Source: Lysobacter sp. MMG2 (GTDB taxonomy: Bacteria; Pseudomonadota; Gammaproteobacteria; Xanthomonadales; Xanthomonadaceae). Taken from it: DNA of 64,000 nt. Below the pieces are notes generated by a model that worked only from the letters and a program-made list of their open reading frames with translations, searched no databases and was not told the origin of the DNA. The stretch lies in NCBI RefSeq assembly GCF_016735495.2, contig NZ_JAERQY020000002.1, forward strand, positions 62,001 through 126,000, written 5' to 3'. The translations under genes and the position numbers were made by a program. Positions 46,380 through 55,705 of the stretch are shown piece by piece (position 1 is the first letter of the stretch; every line of letters begins with the position of its first letter).

Positions 46380-47723
46380 TCAGGTCAGCCGGATCGCCGC
46401 GACCCGCTCGCGCCACTGCCGCGCGTTGGCGACGAGCGCGGCCGCGTCCATGTCGACGAGCATGCGCTCGCGCAGCTTCGCGCGGCCGGCGATCCATACA
46501 TCGCTGACCTGGTGGCGGCCCGTGGCGTAGATCAGCTGCGAGACGACATGGTGCAGCGGCTGCGTTTCCAACTGGCCCAGGTCGACGCAGACCAGGTCGG
46601 CCTGCTTGCCCGGCTCGATCGAACCGATGCTCGACTCGAAGCCCAGCGCGCGCGCGCCGCCGAGCGTGGCGGCGTGCAGCGCGGTGGCGGCGTCGAACGC
46701 GGAGGCGTCCTCCGCCACGGCCTTGGCCAGCAGCGCTGCGGTGCGCGTCTCGCCGAACATGTCCAGGTCGTTGTTGCTGGCGCAGCCGTCGGTGCCGATG
46801 GCGACGTTCACGCCGGCCTTCACCAGCTTGCCGACGGGGCAGAAGCCCGAGGCGAGCTTGAGGTTGGATTCCGGGCAATGCACCACGCTCACGCCGCGCT
46901 GCGCGCACAACGCGATCTCCGCGTCGGTGAGCTGGGTCATGTGCACGGCGATCAGGCGATCGTTCACCAGGCCCAGGCGGTCCAGACGCGCAAGCGGCCG
47001 CTGGCCGAGCTTCTCGTGCGACTCGACCACTTCGTGCGCGGTCTCGTGCGTGTGCAGGTGCACCGGGATGTCGAGCTGGTCCGAGAGCATGCGGATGCGC
47101 TCGAGATTCTCGTCCGACACGGTGTACGGCGCATGCGGCGCGAAGGCGGTCGCCACCAGCGGATCGTCGCGCCACTGGTCGTGCACTTCGCCGGCGCGCT
47201 CGAAGTATTCCTCGCTCGTCTTCGCCCACGCGGTCGGGAAGTCGATCACCGGCAGGCCGACGCGCGCGCGGAAGCCGTGCTGCTTGTAGACGGCGGCCTG
47301 CACGTCGGGGAAGAAGTAGTTCTCGTTGGCGCATGTGGTGCCGCCGCGGAGCATCTCGGCGATCGCCAGGGTGATGCCGTCCTCGATGAACTCCGGGCCC
47401 ATCACCGCGCCTTCGACCGGCCAGATGTGGCCCTGCAGCCACTCCATCAGCGGCAGGTCGTCGGCGACGCCGCGCAGCAGCGTCATCGGGTTGTGCGTGT
47501 GCGCATTGACCAGGCCGGGGATCAGCGCGGCGTCGGGACGCGAGACGGTTTCCTTCGCGGTGAAGCGCGTACGCGCCTCGCGGATCGGCAGCAGCGCGAC
47601 GATCGCGCCGTCGCGCACGGCGACGGCGTGATCCTCCAGGACCACGCCGCGCGGCACCACGGGCACCACCCATCCGGCTTCGATCAACAGGTCGCAGGCT
47701 TCGGGGATGCGGTCGTGGGTCAT
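46380..47723 (-). CDS. mtaD: 5'-methylthioadenosine/S-adenosylhomocysteine deaminase-type amidohydrolase (TRZ/ATZ family)
   Basis: 447 residues, amidohydrolase fold. Metal ligands: NAHTHNP, HLHTHET, AVHMTQL and the Asp in GTDGCASNNDLDM. It is similar to P. aeruginosa PA3170, which deaminates 5'-methylthioadenosine to methylthioinosine, and has the same neighbours (ubiG, then a MupP-like phosphatase). Deamination of MTA would feed methylthioribose 1-phosphate into the MtnA-MtnB-MtnC-MtnD steps, three of which are encoded at the left end of this window. Confidence 0.88.
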   Translation of the reverse strand: MTHDRIPEACDLLIEAGWVVPVVPRGVVLEDHAVAVRDGAIVALLPIREARTRFTAKETVSRPDAALIPGLVNAHTHNPMTLLRGVADDLPLMEWLQGHIWPVEGAVMGPEFIEDGITLAIAEMLRGGTTCANENYFFPDVQAAVYKQHGFRARVGLPVIDFPTAWAKTSEEYFERAGEVHDQWRDDPLVATAFAPHAPYTVSDENLERIRMLSDQLDIPVHLHTHETAHEVVESHEKLGQRPLARLDRLGLVNDRLIAVHMTQLTDAEIALCAQRGVSVVHCPESNLKLASGFCPVGKLVKAGVNVAIGTDGCASNNDLDMFGETRTAALLAKAVAEDASAFDAATALHAATLGGARALGFESSIGSIEPGKQADLVCVDLGQLETQPLHHVVSQLIYATGRHQVSDVWIAGRAKLRERMLVDMDAAALVANARQWRERVAAIRLT

Positions 47724-47742
47724 GCGGCCTCTCTTCTATGCG

Positions 47743-47779
47743 CCCTCCCCTGCCTGCAGGGGAGGGTTGGGGAGGGGTG
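47743..47779. repeat. CCCTCCCCTGC palindrome followed by TTGGGGAGGGG
   Basis: Second exact copy of the 11-bp inverted repeat found at 34121, followed by the same TTGGGGAGGGGT tail and then by a GCCGCG-rich palindrome. It lies between mtaD and efp. Confidence 0.7.
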
Positions 47780-47876
47780 CGAGCCGCGACGCGGCTCGCA
47801 TGGTTCCAGGATCGCTTTCCGATATTACGGAAGCGGACTCGCGGGCGAAGGGATGACCTTCGGATCGCGTGACAGC

Positions 47877-47905
47877 CTGGATCCCGGCTTTCGCCGGGAT
47901 GACGC
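47877..47905. repeat. REP palindrome near the efp stop
   Basis: CCTGGATCCCGGC / GCCGGGATGACG unit of the main REP family. The preceding GTGACAGCCTGG matches the flank of the copy at 3559. Confidence 0.7.
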
Positions 47906-47947
47906 ATCGGCAAAGCCGCTCGCGCGGAGCGCGAGCGGGCCGATGCA

Positions 47948-48514
47948 TCACTTCACTCGGCTGACGTACTCGCCCGAGCGGGTGTCGACCTTGATGATTT
48001 CTTCCTGGCCGACGAACAGCGGAACGCGAACCACCGCGCCGGTTTCCAGCGTGGCCGGCTTGCCGCCGCCGCCCGAGGTGTCGCCACGGACGCCCGGGTC
48101 GGTCTCGGTGATCTTCAGCTCGACGAAGTTCGGCGGCTGCACGGCGATCGGGGTGCCGTTCCACAGCGTGACCACGCAGGCTTCCTCGCCCTTGAGCCAC
48201 TTCTCGGCGCCGCCCATGCCGGCCTTGTCGGCCTGCACCTGCTCGAACGACTCCTGGTTCATGAAGTGCCAGTACTCACCGTCGGAGTACAGGTACTGCA
48301 TGTCGGTGTCGACGACGTCGGCCTGCTCGACGCTGTCGGTGGCCTTCATCGTCATTTCGACCACGCGGCCGGACTTGATGCTGCGGTACTTCACGCGGGT
48401 GAAGGCCTGACCCTTGCCCGGCTTGACGTACTCGGTCTCGGTGATGATGCACGGGTCGTTGTTGACCAGGATCTTCTGGCCGTTCTTGACGTCGTTCATG
48501 CCCAGGGTGGCCAT
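47948..48514 (-). CDS. efp: Elongation factor P
   Basis: 188 residues, three beta domains. It rescues ribosomes stalled at polyproline. The modification site is Lys34 in KPGKGQAF, the form that receives beta-lysine; EpmB, which makes beta-lysine, is encoded by the divergent neighbour. An EpmA-type ligase gene is not in the window. AGGAGCTCC precedes the start. Confidence 0.97.
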   Translation of the reverse strand: MATLGMNDVKNGQKILVNNDPCIITETEYVKPGKGQAFTRVKYRSIKSGRVVEMTMKATDSVEQADVVDTDMQYLYSDGEYWHFMNQESFEQVQADKAGMGGAEKWLKGEEACVVTLWNGTPIAVQPPNFVELKITETDPGVRGDTSGGGGKPATLETGAVVRVPLFVGQEEIIKVDTRSGEYVSRVK

Positions 48515-48645
48515 GAGTGGAGCTCCTGCTTAGGTGAATAGGTGTCGTCCGGCCGCCCCCAATGCGGTGAGTGCGGGCGGGAGGCTAGAATGTCGGGCTG
48601 TTGTGCCCGGCCGGATGGCCGCGGCGCAAGGAAAACCGGTCCGTC

Positions 48646-49671
48646 ATGATACCTGCTGCCCCCCTTTCCCAGCACCCCGCCACGTCCGCCGCCCCCGCAC
48701 CGCGCTGGCAACAGCTGTGGCGCGATGCCGTACGCGATCCACGTGAACTGCTGTCGATGCTCGGCCTGGACGCGGCCGCGCTGGGCGTCTCGGACGAGGC
48801 CGCCACCCAGTTCCCGCTGCGGGTACCGCATGGCTTCGTCGCCCGAATGCGACGCGGCGACGCGAGCGACCCCCTCCTGCGCCAGGTCCTGCCGCTGGAC
48901 GCCGAGATGCGCCCCATGCCCGGCTTCAGCCTGGACGCGGTGGGCGACGGCGCGGCCAAGGCCGGCCACGGCGTGATCCGCAAGTACCGCGGGCGCGCCC
49001 TGCTGATCGCCACGGGCTCGTGCGCGATCCACTGTCGCTACTGCTTCCGCCGCCACTTCCCGTACGCCGAGGAAACCGCCGCCGCCGCCGGCTGGCGCGA
49101 AGCGGTGGCGGCGATCCGCGCCGACGAGACCATCGACGAGGTGATCCTGTCCGGCGGCGATCCGTGGTCGCTGGCCACGCCCAAGCTGGCCGAGTTGACC
49201 GACGCGCTGACCACCGTGCCGCACCTCAAGCGCCTGCGCGTGCACACGCGCCTGCCGGTCGTGCTGCCCGAGCGCGTGGACGACTCGCTGGTGGACTGGC
49301 TCGCCGCCCTGCCCTGGCCGGTCACCGTGGTCCTGCACGCCAACCACGCCAACGAGTTCGATGCCACCGTGGACGCGGCCCTGGCACGCCTGCGCGGCGC
49401 CGGCGCGCTGCTGCTCAACCAGGCCGTCCTGCTGCGCGGGGTCAACGATTCGGTGGATGCGCTGGCCGCACTGAGCGAACGCGGCCACACGGCCGGCGTG
49501 CTGCCCTACTACCTGCACCAGCTCGACCGCGTGCAGGGCGCGGCGCACTTCGAAGTCCCCGACACGACAGCGCTGGCCCTGCACCGCGAGCTGGCGGCAC
49601 GCGTGTCGGGTTACCTCGTGCCCAAGCTCGTGCGCGAGGTCGCCGGCGACCCGGGCAAACGTCCGCTCTAG
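48646..49671 (+). CDS. epmB: EF-P lysine 2,3-aminomutase EpmB (radical SAM)
   Basis: 341 residues. It isomerises lysine to beta-lysine for EF-P. The radical SAM cysteines are Cys126, Cys130 and Cys133 (CAIHCRYCFRRHFPY). ILSGGDPWSLATPKL and NQAVLLRGVND are typical of the KamA/EpmB family. It starts 131 bases from the efp start in the opposite direction. Confidence 0.95.
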   Translation: MIPAAPLSQHPATSAAPAPRWQQLWRDAVRDPRELLSMLGLDAAALGVSDEAATQFPLRVPHGFVARMRRGDASDPLLRQVLPLDAEMRPMPGFSLDAVGDGAAKAGHGVIRKYRGRALLIATGSCAIHCRYCFRRHFPYAEETAAAAGWREAVAAIRADETIDEVILSGGDPWSLATPKLAELTDALTTVPHLKRLRVHTRLPVVLPERVDDSLVDWLAALPWPVTVVLHANHANEFDATVDAALARLRGAGALLLNQAVLLRGVNDSVDALAALSERGHTAGVLPYYLHQLDRVQGAAHFEVPDTTALALHRELAARVSGYLVPKLVREVAGDPGKRPL

Positions 49672-49832
49672 TCGACACCGCCAATCCGGCGCATTTGGCA
49701 TCGTGCGCGCGACGCGGGTCTCAAGTTCGCGCCGCTGCGGTCGCTAAACCGTCATATCCCCGGATTTCCGGTGCGCACGAATGGACTGAACATCCTGTTC
49801 ATGTCATAACTCGTGCTTGGGGAGGTGACGCA

Positions 49833-51905
49833 ATGCATTTCGGCAAAGACACGGCGCTGCGCCTGCTGATCATCGACGACAGCGTCGAGGCAGCCGAGGC
49901 CATCGTCAGCGGCCTGCGCAACAGCGGCATCGCGGTGCGACCATCGCGGCCGGAAAACGAGAACGACCTGGCCACGCTCATCGCCAGCCAATCGCCGGAC
50001 CTGGTCCTGGCGGCGCGCGAGGCGACGCTGGTGCCGATCACCAAGGTCATGCAGGCGGTCGACGCCAGCGGCAAGGACCTGCCGGTGCTGATGCTGCTGG
50101 ACACCGTCGACGACACGCGCCTGCTGGAGATGATCACCCTGGGCGCGCGCGGCATCGTCCTGCGCCGCAGCGGCGAGCACGTTCAGGTGCGTGTCCGTCA
50201 GGAATGGGCGGACCTGGAGGCGCGCCGTTCGCAGCGCCGCCTGGAGGCGCAGATCCGCGAGACCGAGCGCCGCTGCGACGCGCTGATCGACTCTTCGCGC
50301 GAGCCCATCGCCTACATCCACGAAGGCATGCACATCCGCGCCAACCAGGCCTACCTGGAGGTGTTCGGCTTCGAGTCCTTCGAGGACATCGAGGGCATGT
50401 CGCTGCTGGACCTGATCGCGCCGCAGAAGGTCGAAGGGTTCAAGCAGCTGCTCAAGCAGATTTCCAAGGGCGAGGCCCCGCCGCGCCACGAGACCGAGGC
50501 GCGCGCGCTCGACGGCAACGCGTTCCCGGCGGTGATGGAATTCACCAGCGCCACCTACGAAGGCGAAAGCTGCCTGCAGGTCATCCTGCGCCGGCAGGAA
50601 GTCGATCCGGAACTCGCGCGCGAAGTCGAAGCGCTGCGCCAGCGCGACCAGGTCACCGGCCTGCTCAATCGCGCCACGTTCCTGCGTTCGCTGGAAGACT
50701 CCGTCGCCGACGCCGCGCAGAACGCCACGCACCATGGCCTGCTGCTGATCGAGCCGGACCATTTCAACCGGCTGCTCCAGGAGATCGGCCTGGACGCGGC
50801 CGATGCGCTCGTTGCGGCGATGGGCGAACGCCTGCGCGGCGCGCTGGGCGCCGAGCACGTCGCCGCGCGCTTTGGCGAACACCAGTTCGCCGTGCTCGTG
50901 CCCAACAGCGACCACCGCCACACACTCGGCCTGGCCGAGAAGATCCGCGCCGCCTTCGCCGACCACGTGCTGGAAACCGCGGACCGTTCGATCAGCACCA
51001 CCGTCAGCATCGGCGGCGTGCAGATCGGCGAGAAGATCGCCAGCATCACCGCCGTGCTCGGCAAGGCCAGTCTGTGCCTGCAGTCGGCCAGTGGCGTGGG
51101 CGGCAACCGCACCGAACTGTTCGACCCCGGCGCGGCCGACCGCGCCGAGGAAGAGCGCGTGGAAGCCTGGGTGCAGCGCATTCGCGACGCGCTCGACGCC
51201 GACCGCTTCGTCATGGAATACCAGCCCCTCATCGGCCTGCACGGCGAGCCGATCGAGATGTACGAGGCCTACCTGCGCTTGCAGGGCGAGCACGGCGAAC
51301 TCGTGCCGCCGCTGGCCTTCCTGCAGATCGCCGAGGAACACGGGCTGCTGTGGGAAATCGACCGCTGGGTCGTGGGCAAGGCGATCTCGGTCATCGGCGA
51401 ACGCATGAAGTCCGGCCGCCAGACCACGGTACTGGTCAAGATCACCCAGGCCTCGCTGCAGGACAACACGCTGCAGACCTACATCCAGGAAAAGCTGGCC
51501 AAGCACGGCGCCGACGGCAACCTGCTGGTGCTGCAGCTGCCCGAATCGAAGGTGTTCACGCACCTGCGCGCGGCGCAGGAATTCCAGGCCCAGGTCGCCC
51601 AGTACGGCGTGCGCGTGGGGCTGGAGCAGTTCGGCGTGGGCCTGAATTCGTTCCAGCTGCTCACGCACTTCAACGCGGCGCTGCTGAAGATCGACCGCAG
51701 CTTCATGGAAGACCTCAGCGGCAATCCCGACCACCAGGCGCGGGTGCGCGAAATCGCCGAGAAGGCGCGCGAACTGGGCAAGACGACCATCGCCGAATTC
51801 GTGCAGGACGCGGCGAGCATGAGCACGCTTTTCGGCGCAGGCATCGATTACGCCCAGGGCAATTTCCTGGCGCCGCCCTCGCCTGCGATGGACTACGAGT
51901 TCTGA
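49833..51905 (+). CDS. fimX: FimX-like REC-PAS-GGDEF-EAL protein with degenerate catalytic motifs
   Basis: 690 residues, nearly the same length as P. aeruginosa FimX. The start follows GGGGAGG eight bases upstream. A receiver-like domain (about 8-125, IIDDSVEAAEAI), a PAS domain (about 140-255), GGDEF (about 265-425) and EAL (about 440-680). The GGDEF motif reads GEHQF (348-352) and the EAL motif reads EAY (478-480); the metal-binding DDFGTG loop reads EQFGVG. Neither synthesis nor hydrolysis of c-di-GMP is expected. FimX binds c-di-GMP in its EAL domain and with PilZ controls the type IV pilus motor PilB; that role is inferred from architecture. Confidence 0.88.
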   Translation: MHFGKDTALRLLIIDDSVEAAEAIVSGLRNSGIAVRPSRPENENDLATLIASQSPDLVLAAREATLVPITKVMQAVDASGKDLPVLMLLDTVDDTRLLEMITLGARGIVLRRSGEHVQVRVRQEWADLEARRSQRRLEAQIRETERRCDALIDSSREPIAYIHEGMHIRANQAYLEVFGFESFEDIEGMSLLDLIAPQKVEGFKQLLKQISKGEAPPRHETEARALDGNAFPAVMEFTSATYEGESCLQVILRRQEVDPELAREVEALRQRDQVTGLLNRATFLRSLEDSVADAAQNATHHGLLLIEPDHFNRLLQEIGLDAADALVAAMGERLRGALGAEHVAARFGEHQFAVLVPNSDHRHTLGLAEKIRAAFADHVLETADRSISTTVSIGGVQIGEKIASITAVLGKASLCLQSASGVGGNRTELFDPGAADRAEEERVEAWVQRIRDALDADRFVMEYQPLIGLHGEPIEMYEAYLRLQGEHGELVPPLAFLQIAEEHGLLWEIDRWVVGKAISVIGERMKSGRQTTVLVKITQASLQDNTLQTYIQEKLAKHGADGNLLVLQLPESKVFTHLRAAQEFQAQVAQYGVRVGLEQFGVGLNSFQLLTHFNAALLKIDRSFMEDLSGNPDHQARVREIAEKARELGKTTIAEFVQDAASMSTLFGAGIDYAQGNFLAPPSPAMDYEF

Positions 51906-51932
51906 GCGTCAGGCTCCATCGTGCATAAAAGA

Positions 51933-51960
51933 AAAAGCCCGCCTTCCGGCGGGCTTTTTC
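51933..51960. terminator. Bidirectional terminator between fimX and htpX
   Basis: AAAAAGCCCGCC / GGCGGGCTTTTT with a TTCC loop serves both convergent genes: T run on each strand. Confidence 0.9.
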
Positions 51961-51981
51961 GTTACAACGTGGCGGCCGCGA

Positions 51982-52890
51982 TCAGCCGACCACGGTGCCG
52001 CGTACCTGCTCCATCGGCGCATTGCGCAGCGCCTGGATGCGCTCTTCCAGCGGCGGATGGGTCATCAGCAGGCGACGCAGGCCGTGGCCCACCGCGCCGC
52101 TGATGCCGAACGCCTGCACGGTCTTGGGCAGCGTGCTCTCGCCGTAGGTCATCGACAGGCGCTGCAGCGCGGCGATCATCTTCTCGCGACCGGCCAGGCG
52201 GGCACCGCCCGCGTCGGCGCGGAACTCGCGATGACGCGAGAACCACATCGCGATCATGCTCGCGAACAGGCCGAACACCATGTCCAGCACGAACACGATG
52301 ACGAAGTAGCCCAGGCCCGGGCCGCCCTCGCGGTTGCCGCTGAGGTAGCTGTCGATCACGCGGCCGACCACGCGCGCCAGCACGATCACGAACGTGTTGA
52401 GCACGCCCTGGATCAGCGCCATCGTCACCATGTCGCCGTTGGCGACGTGGCTGACTTCATGGCCCAGTACGGCTTCGGCTTCGTCGCGGTTCATCGCGCG
52501 CAGCAGACCGGTGGACACCGCGACCAGCGAGTTGTTGCGGCTCGGGCCGGTGGCGAAGGCGTTGATTTCCGGCGCGTCGTAGATCGCGACCTCCGGCATC
52601 TTGATGCCCGCGGCCTCGGCCTGGCGGCGCACGGTGTCGAACAGCCACTGTTCGGACTCGTTGCGCGGCTGGTCGATCACGTGGGCGCCGGTGGAGCGCT
52701 TGGCGATCCACTTGGAGGTCATCAGCGAGATCAGCGAGCCGCCGAAGCCGAACACCGTCGCCATGATGAGCAGGCCCGCCTGCCCGCGTACCTGCACGCC
52801 GAATACGTTCTGCAGCACCGCCATGACGATGCTGAGCAGGGCCAGGACGGCCAGGTTGGTGGCCAGGAAGAGAGCGATGCGCTTGAACAT
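51982..52890 (-). CDS. htpX: Membrane zinc metalloprotease HtpX
   Basis: 302 residues. M48 protease of the inner membrane that degrades misfolded membrane proteins. Two N-terminal membrane helices (about 7-27 and 38-56), the zinc motif HEVSH at 144-148, and two further hydrophobic segments follow. The third ligand lies in [11 protein letters not shown]. Heat-shock or CpxR control is usual but no site was recognised. Confidence 0.96.
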   Translation of the reverse strand: MFKRIALFLATNLAVLALLSIVMAVLQNVFGVQVRGQAGLLIMATVFGFGGSLISLMTSKWIAKRSTGAHVIDQPRNESEQWLFDTVRRQAEAAGIKMPEVAIYDAPEINAFATGPSRNNSLVAVSTGLLRAMNRDEAEAVLGHEVSHVANGDMVTMALIQGVLNTFVIVLARVVGRVIDSYLSGNREGGPGLGYFVIVFVLDMVFGLFASMIAMWFSRHREFRADAGGARLAGREKMIAALQRLSMTYGESTLPKTVQAFGISGAVGHGLRRLLMTHPPLEERIQALRNAPMEQVRGTVVG

Positions 52891-52979
52891 GATGGGAACC
52901 TTGCGCGCACCACGCGCGCCATGCAGGAAAAATGTGGCACGCTGCCGTTGAATTCAAGTGAAATCCGCCATCCGCGCCT

Positions 52980-53891
52980 TTGCCTGACGAGCCCGTTGTG
53001 ACGATTCCTCCTGCGCCGCCCGGCTACCGCGGCCGGTTTGCGCCCTCTCCGACCGGCGATCTGCATTTTGGTTCACTGCTCGCCGCATTCGGCAGCTGGC
53101 TGCTGGCGCGCAAGGCGGGCGGACGCTGGCTGGTGCGCGTGGAAGACCTCGATCCCCCGCGTGAAGTCGCCGGCGCCGCGCGGCGACAGCTCGACGCGAT
53201 GACCGCCTTCGGCCTGGTGTCCGACGAGGAGGTGGTGTGGCAGAGCGCGCGTTCGTCGCTGTACGAAGCCGCCCTCGCCCAGCTGCTGTTCGAGGACCGT
53301 GCCTTCTTCTGCCATTGCAGCCGCACCGACCTCGCCTCGGTGTCGGGCATCCACCGTGCATGTGTCGCGCGTGAGCCCCGCCTGGATCCCGCGGTGCGGC
53401 TGCGCGTGCCCGACGGCAGCATCGTCGCGTTCGACGATGCGATCCGTGGGCGTGTCGAACAGGACGTGGCGCGAGAGGTCGGCGACTTCGTGCTCAAGCG
53501 CGCCGACGGTTACTGGGCGTATCAGCTGGCGGTGGTGGTGGACGATGCCGAACAGGGCATCACCGACATCGTGCGCGGCGCCGACCTGCTCGACTCCACG
53601 CCGCGCCAGATCCTGCTGCAGCGCGCGCTCGGTCTGCCCACGCCGCGTTATGCGCACCTGCCGCTGGTGTTGGGGCCGGACGGCCGCAAGCTGTCCAAAT
53701 CCGACGCCGCCCAGCCCGTCGATCCCGCGCAGCCCCTGGTCACACTGCGCGCCGCGTGGGCGCGTCTGGGACAGGCGCCCGACGCGCTCGCCGACGCGCT
53801 CGACGTGAACGACCTCCTCACGCGCGCGGTGGCGGCCTTCGAGGCCGCGCGGATCCCTTCGCAAGCGCCGGATCGACCGCACGAAATGTAA
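52980..53891 (+). CDS. gluQ: Glutamyl-Q tRNA(Asp) synthetase
   Basis: 303 residues from TTG at 52980; a GTG at 52998 is an equal candidate. It is a truncated glutamyl-tRNA synthetase catalytic core without anticodon domain that attaches glutamate to queuosine of tRNA-Asp. FAPSPTGDLHFGSLLAA is the HIGH-equivalent, zinc ligands begin at CHCSRTD, and KLSKSD is the KMSKS-equivalent. It is not next to dksA here. Confidence 0.94.
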   Translation: MPDEPVVTIPPAPPGYRGRFAPSPTGDLHFGSLLAAFGSWLLARKAGGRWLVRVEDLDPPREVAGAARRQLDAMTAFGLVSDEEVVWQSARSSLYEAALAQLLFEDRAFFCHCSRTDLASVSGIHRACVAREPRLDPAVRLRVPDGSIVAFDDAIRGRVEQDVAREVGDFVLKRADGYWAYQLAVVVDDAEQGITDIVRGADLLDSTPRQILLQRALGLPTPRYAHLPLVLGPDGRKLSKSDAAQPVDPAQPLVTLRAAWARLGQAPDALADALDVNDLLTRAVAAFEAARIPSQAPDRPHEM

Positions 53892-53984
53892 TGAGTCGCG
53901 CGCACGATGGACACCGCGCGGTCACACTAGAATCGAAGCGCCCCCAGCCCGCGCGGCGGCCGGGGAACTCATGGAGATTCCCAC

Positions 53985-54725
53985 ATGCAATCACGCGTCG
54001 CCCTCGTTACCGGCGGTACCGGCGGTATCGGCAGCTCGATCGTCCAGCGCCTGGCCGGCATGGGCCACCGCGTGGCCACCAACTACCGTGACGAGGACCG
54101 GGCACGCGCCTGGCAGGCGAAGATGCGCGAACGCGGCGTGGACGTGGTGCTGGCGCGCGGCGACGTGTCCTCGCCGGACGAGGCGCAGGCGCTGGTGGAG
54201 GACATCGAACGCCAGCTCGGCCCGATCGAGGTGCTGGTCAACAACGCCGGCATTACCCGCGACTCCACCTTCCACCGCATGACGCCGGTGCAATGGAACG
54301 AGGTGATCGGCACCAACCTCAATTCCTGCTTCAACGTCACCCGCCCGGTGATCGAGGGCATGCGCGAGCGCAAATGGGGCCGCATCGTCCAGATCAGCTC
54401 GATCAACGGCCTCAAGGGCCAGTACGGCCAGGCCAACTACGCCGCGGCCAAGGCCGGCATGCACGGCTTCACCATTTCGCTGGCCCGCGAGAACGCGCGC
54501 TTCGGCATCACCGTCAACACCGTCTCGCCCGGCTACGTGGCCACCGACATGGTGATGGCCGTGCCGGAGGACGTGCGCGCCAAGATCGTCGCGGAGATTC
54601 CGACCGGCCGCCTGGGCTCGCCGGAGGAGATCGCCTACGCGGTGTCGTTCCTGGTGGCGGAGGAGGCGGCGTGGATCACCGGCTCGAACCTGGACATCAA
54701 CGGCGGCCACCACATGGGTTGGTGA
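53985..54725 (+). CDS. phaB: Acetoacetyl-CoA reductase
   Basis: 246 residues, short-chain dehydrogenase. It reduces acetoacetyl-CoA to (R)-3-hydroxybutyryl-CoA. TGGTGGIG at 9-16 binds NADPH; the catalytic Ser139, Tyr152 and Lys156 are present (QISSINGLKGQYGQANYAAAKAG). The C-terminus DINGGHHMGW is characteristic of PhaB rather than FabG. GGAGA lies seven bases before the start. No thiolase or PHA synthase is in the window. Confidence 0.9.
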   Translation: MQSRVALVTGGTGGIGSSIVQRLAGMGHRVATNYRDEDRARAWQAKMRERGVDVVLARGDVSSPDEAQALVEDIERQLGPIEVLVNNAGITRDSTFHRMTPVQWNEVIGTNLNSCFNVTRPVIEGMRERKWGRIVQISSINGLKGQYGQANYAAAKAGMHGFTISLARENARFGITVNTVSPGYVATDMVMAVPEDVRAKIVAEIPTGRLGSPEEIAYAVSFLVAEEAAWITGSNLDINGGHHMGW

Positions 54726-54848
54726 CGCGGACGCGTTTCAGGTGCCGTTATCGTTGCCGGCGCGTTGACCCCGTCCACGCGCTCCGGCGCGGATCGCCGA
54801 GGTTAACTTTCCGTCAAGCGGCAGTTGCAACCCCCGTCGCGCTGAGCC

Positions 54849-54862
54849 ATGCTGCGAAGCAT
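54849..54862. promoter_or_regulatory. Candidate PhaR operator
   Basis: The inverted repeat ATGCT-GCGA-AGCAT lies 22 bases before the phaR start; a TTGCAA lies about 20 bases further upstream. TGC/GCA-type motifs are the known targets of PhaR repressors, which control their own genes. Confidence 0.4.
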
Positions 54863-54884
54863 CACGATTTAGAGCCGAAGCTCC

Positions 54885-55388
54885 ATGGCCTCGATGCGCG
54901 TCATCAAGAAGTATCCGAACCGACGGCTCTACGACACCGAGATTTCGAGCTACATCACCATCGAGGACGTTCGACAGCTCATCGTCGACGGGGAGGAATT
55001 CGAGGTGCGCGACGCCCGCAGCGGCGACGACCTCACCCGCCAGGTCCTGCTCCAGATCATCGCCGAGCACGAACAGGACGGCGAGCCGGTCCTGTCCACG
55101 CAGCTGCTGAGCCAGATCATCCGCTTCTACGGCGACTCGCTGCAGGGCTTCATGGGCAGCTACCTGGAGCGGTCGATGCAGGTCTTCCTCGACCAGCAGC
55201 AGCAGTTCCGCAACCAGATGGGCGGCATCCTCGGCCAGACCCCGTGGGCGCTGATGAACCAGCTCACCGAACGTAACCTGCAGATGTGGAACGAGTTTCA
55301 GCGCAATCTGTCCGGCAGCGTCGGCCAGAGCACCACCCCGCCGCCGGGCCCGACCAAGAAGCCGGCGGGCGGCGAGCAGAAGCGCTAG
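54885..55388 (+). CDS. phaR: Polyhydroxyalkanoate synthesis repressor PhaR
   Basis: 167 residues. The N-terminal DNA-binding domain starts RVIKKYPNRRLYDTEISSYITIEDVRQLI, the PHB/PHA accumulation regulator signature, followed by the second domain (ILSQ.IRFYGDSLQGFMGSYLE-like helices). A Gln-rich amphipathic stretch (about 100-140) fits binding to PHA granules. A second Met four codons in is possible. It lies 159 bases after phaB. Confidence 0.93.
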   Translation: MASMRVIKKYPNRRLYDTEISSYITIEDVRQLIVDGEEFEVRDARSGDDLTRQVLLQIIAEHEQDGEPVLSTQLLSQIIRFYGDSLQGFMGSYLERSMQVFLDQQQQFRNQMGGILGQTPWALMNQLTERNLQMWNEFQRNLSGSVGQSTTPPPGPTKKPAGGEQKR

Positions 55389-55399
55389 CCTCTCTGATC

Positions 55400-55650
55400 C
55401 GTCATCCCGGCGAAGGCCGGGACCCAGGCCATCACGCGTTCCGAGCAACAGCGCCGCCTTTCGGCCAGACCCGCTCGTGAACGAAGCGAGGTCGAAGCGA
55501 AAAGCCTGCAAAGTCCATGAATAGTGCAGCCATTCGGCGGGCCAACAGACCCCGCCTTCGCGGGAATGACGGCGAGATGGATTGGCGGAGAGGGAGAGGG
55601 AGTGCCCCTACGCCGCGAGCCTGGGTCCCGGCCTTCGCCGGGACGACAGG
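55400..55650. repeat. Composite REP island with inverted ends (second copy)
   Basis: Bounded by CGTCATCCCGGCGAAGGCCG at 55400 and the mirror unit CCTGGGTCCCGGCCTTCGCC ending at 55650, with an inner copy at 55551-55573. It shares with the island at 3311-3588 the outer flank CTCTGATC and an internal ATAGTGC-GCC-n-CGGCGG-CC-CAA-AGA stretch. No protein gene is supported in it. Confidence 0.75.
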
Positions 55651-55705
55651 CTGAAGAACGCGATCGCTGCGATGCCGCACCCGGCCATCGCCGCACCCTG
55701 CCGCA

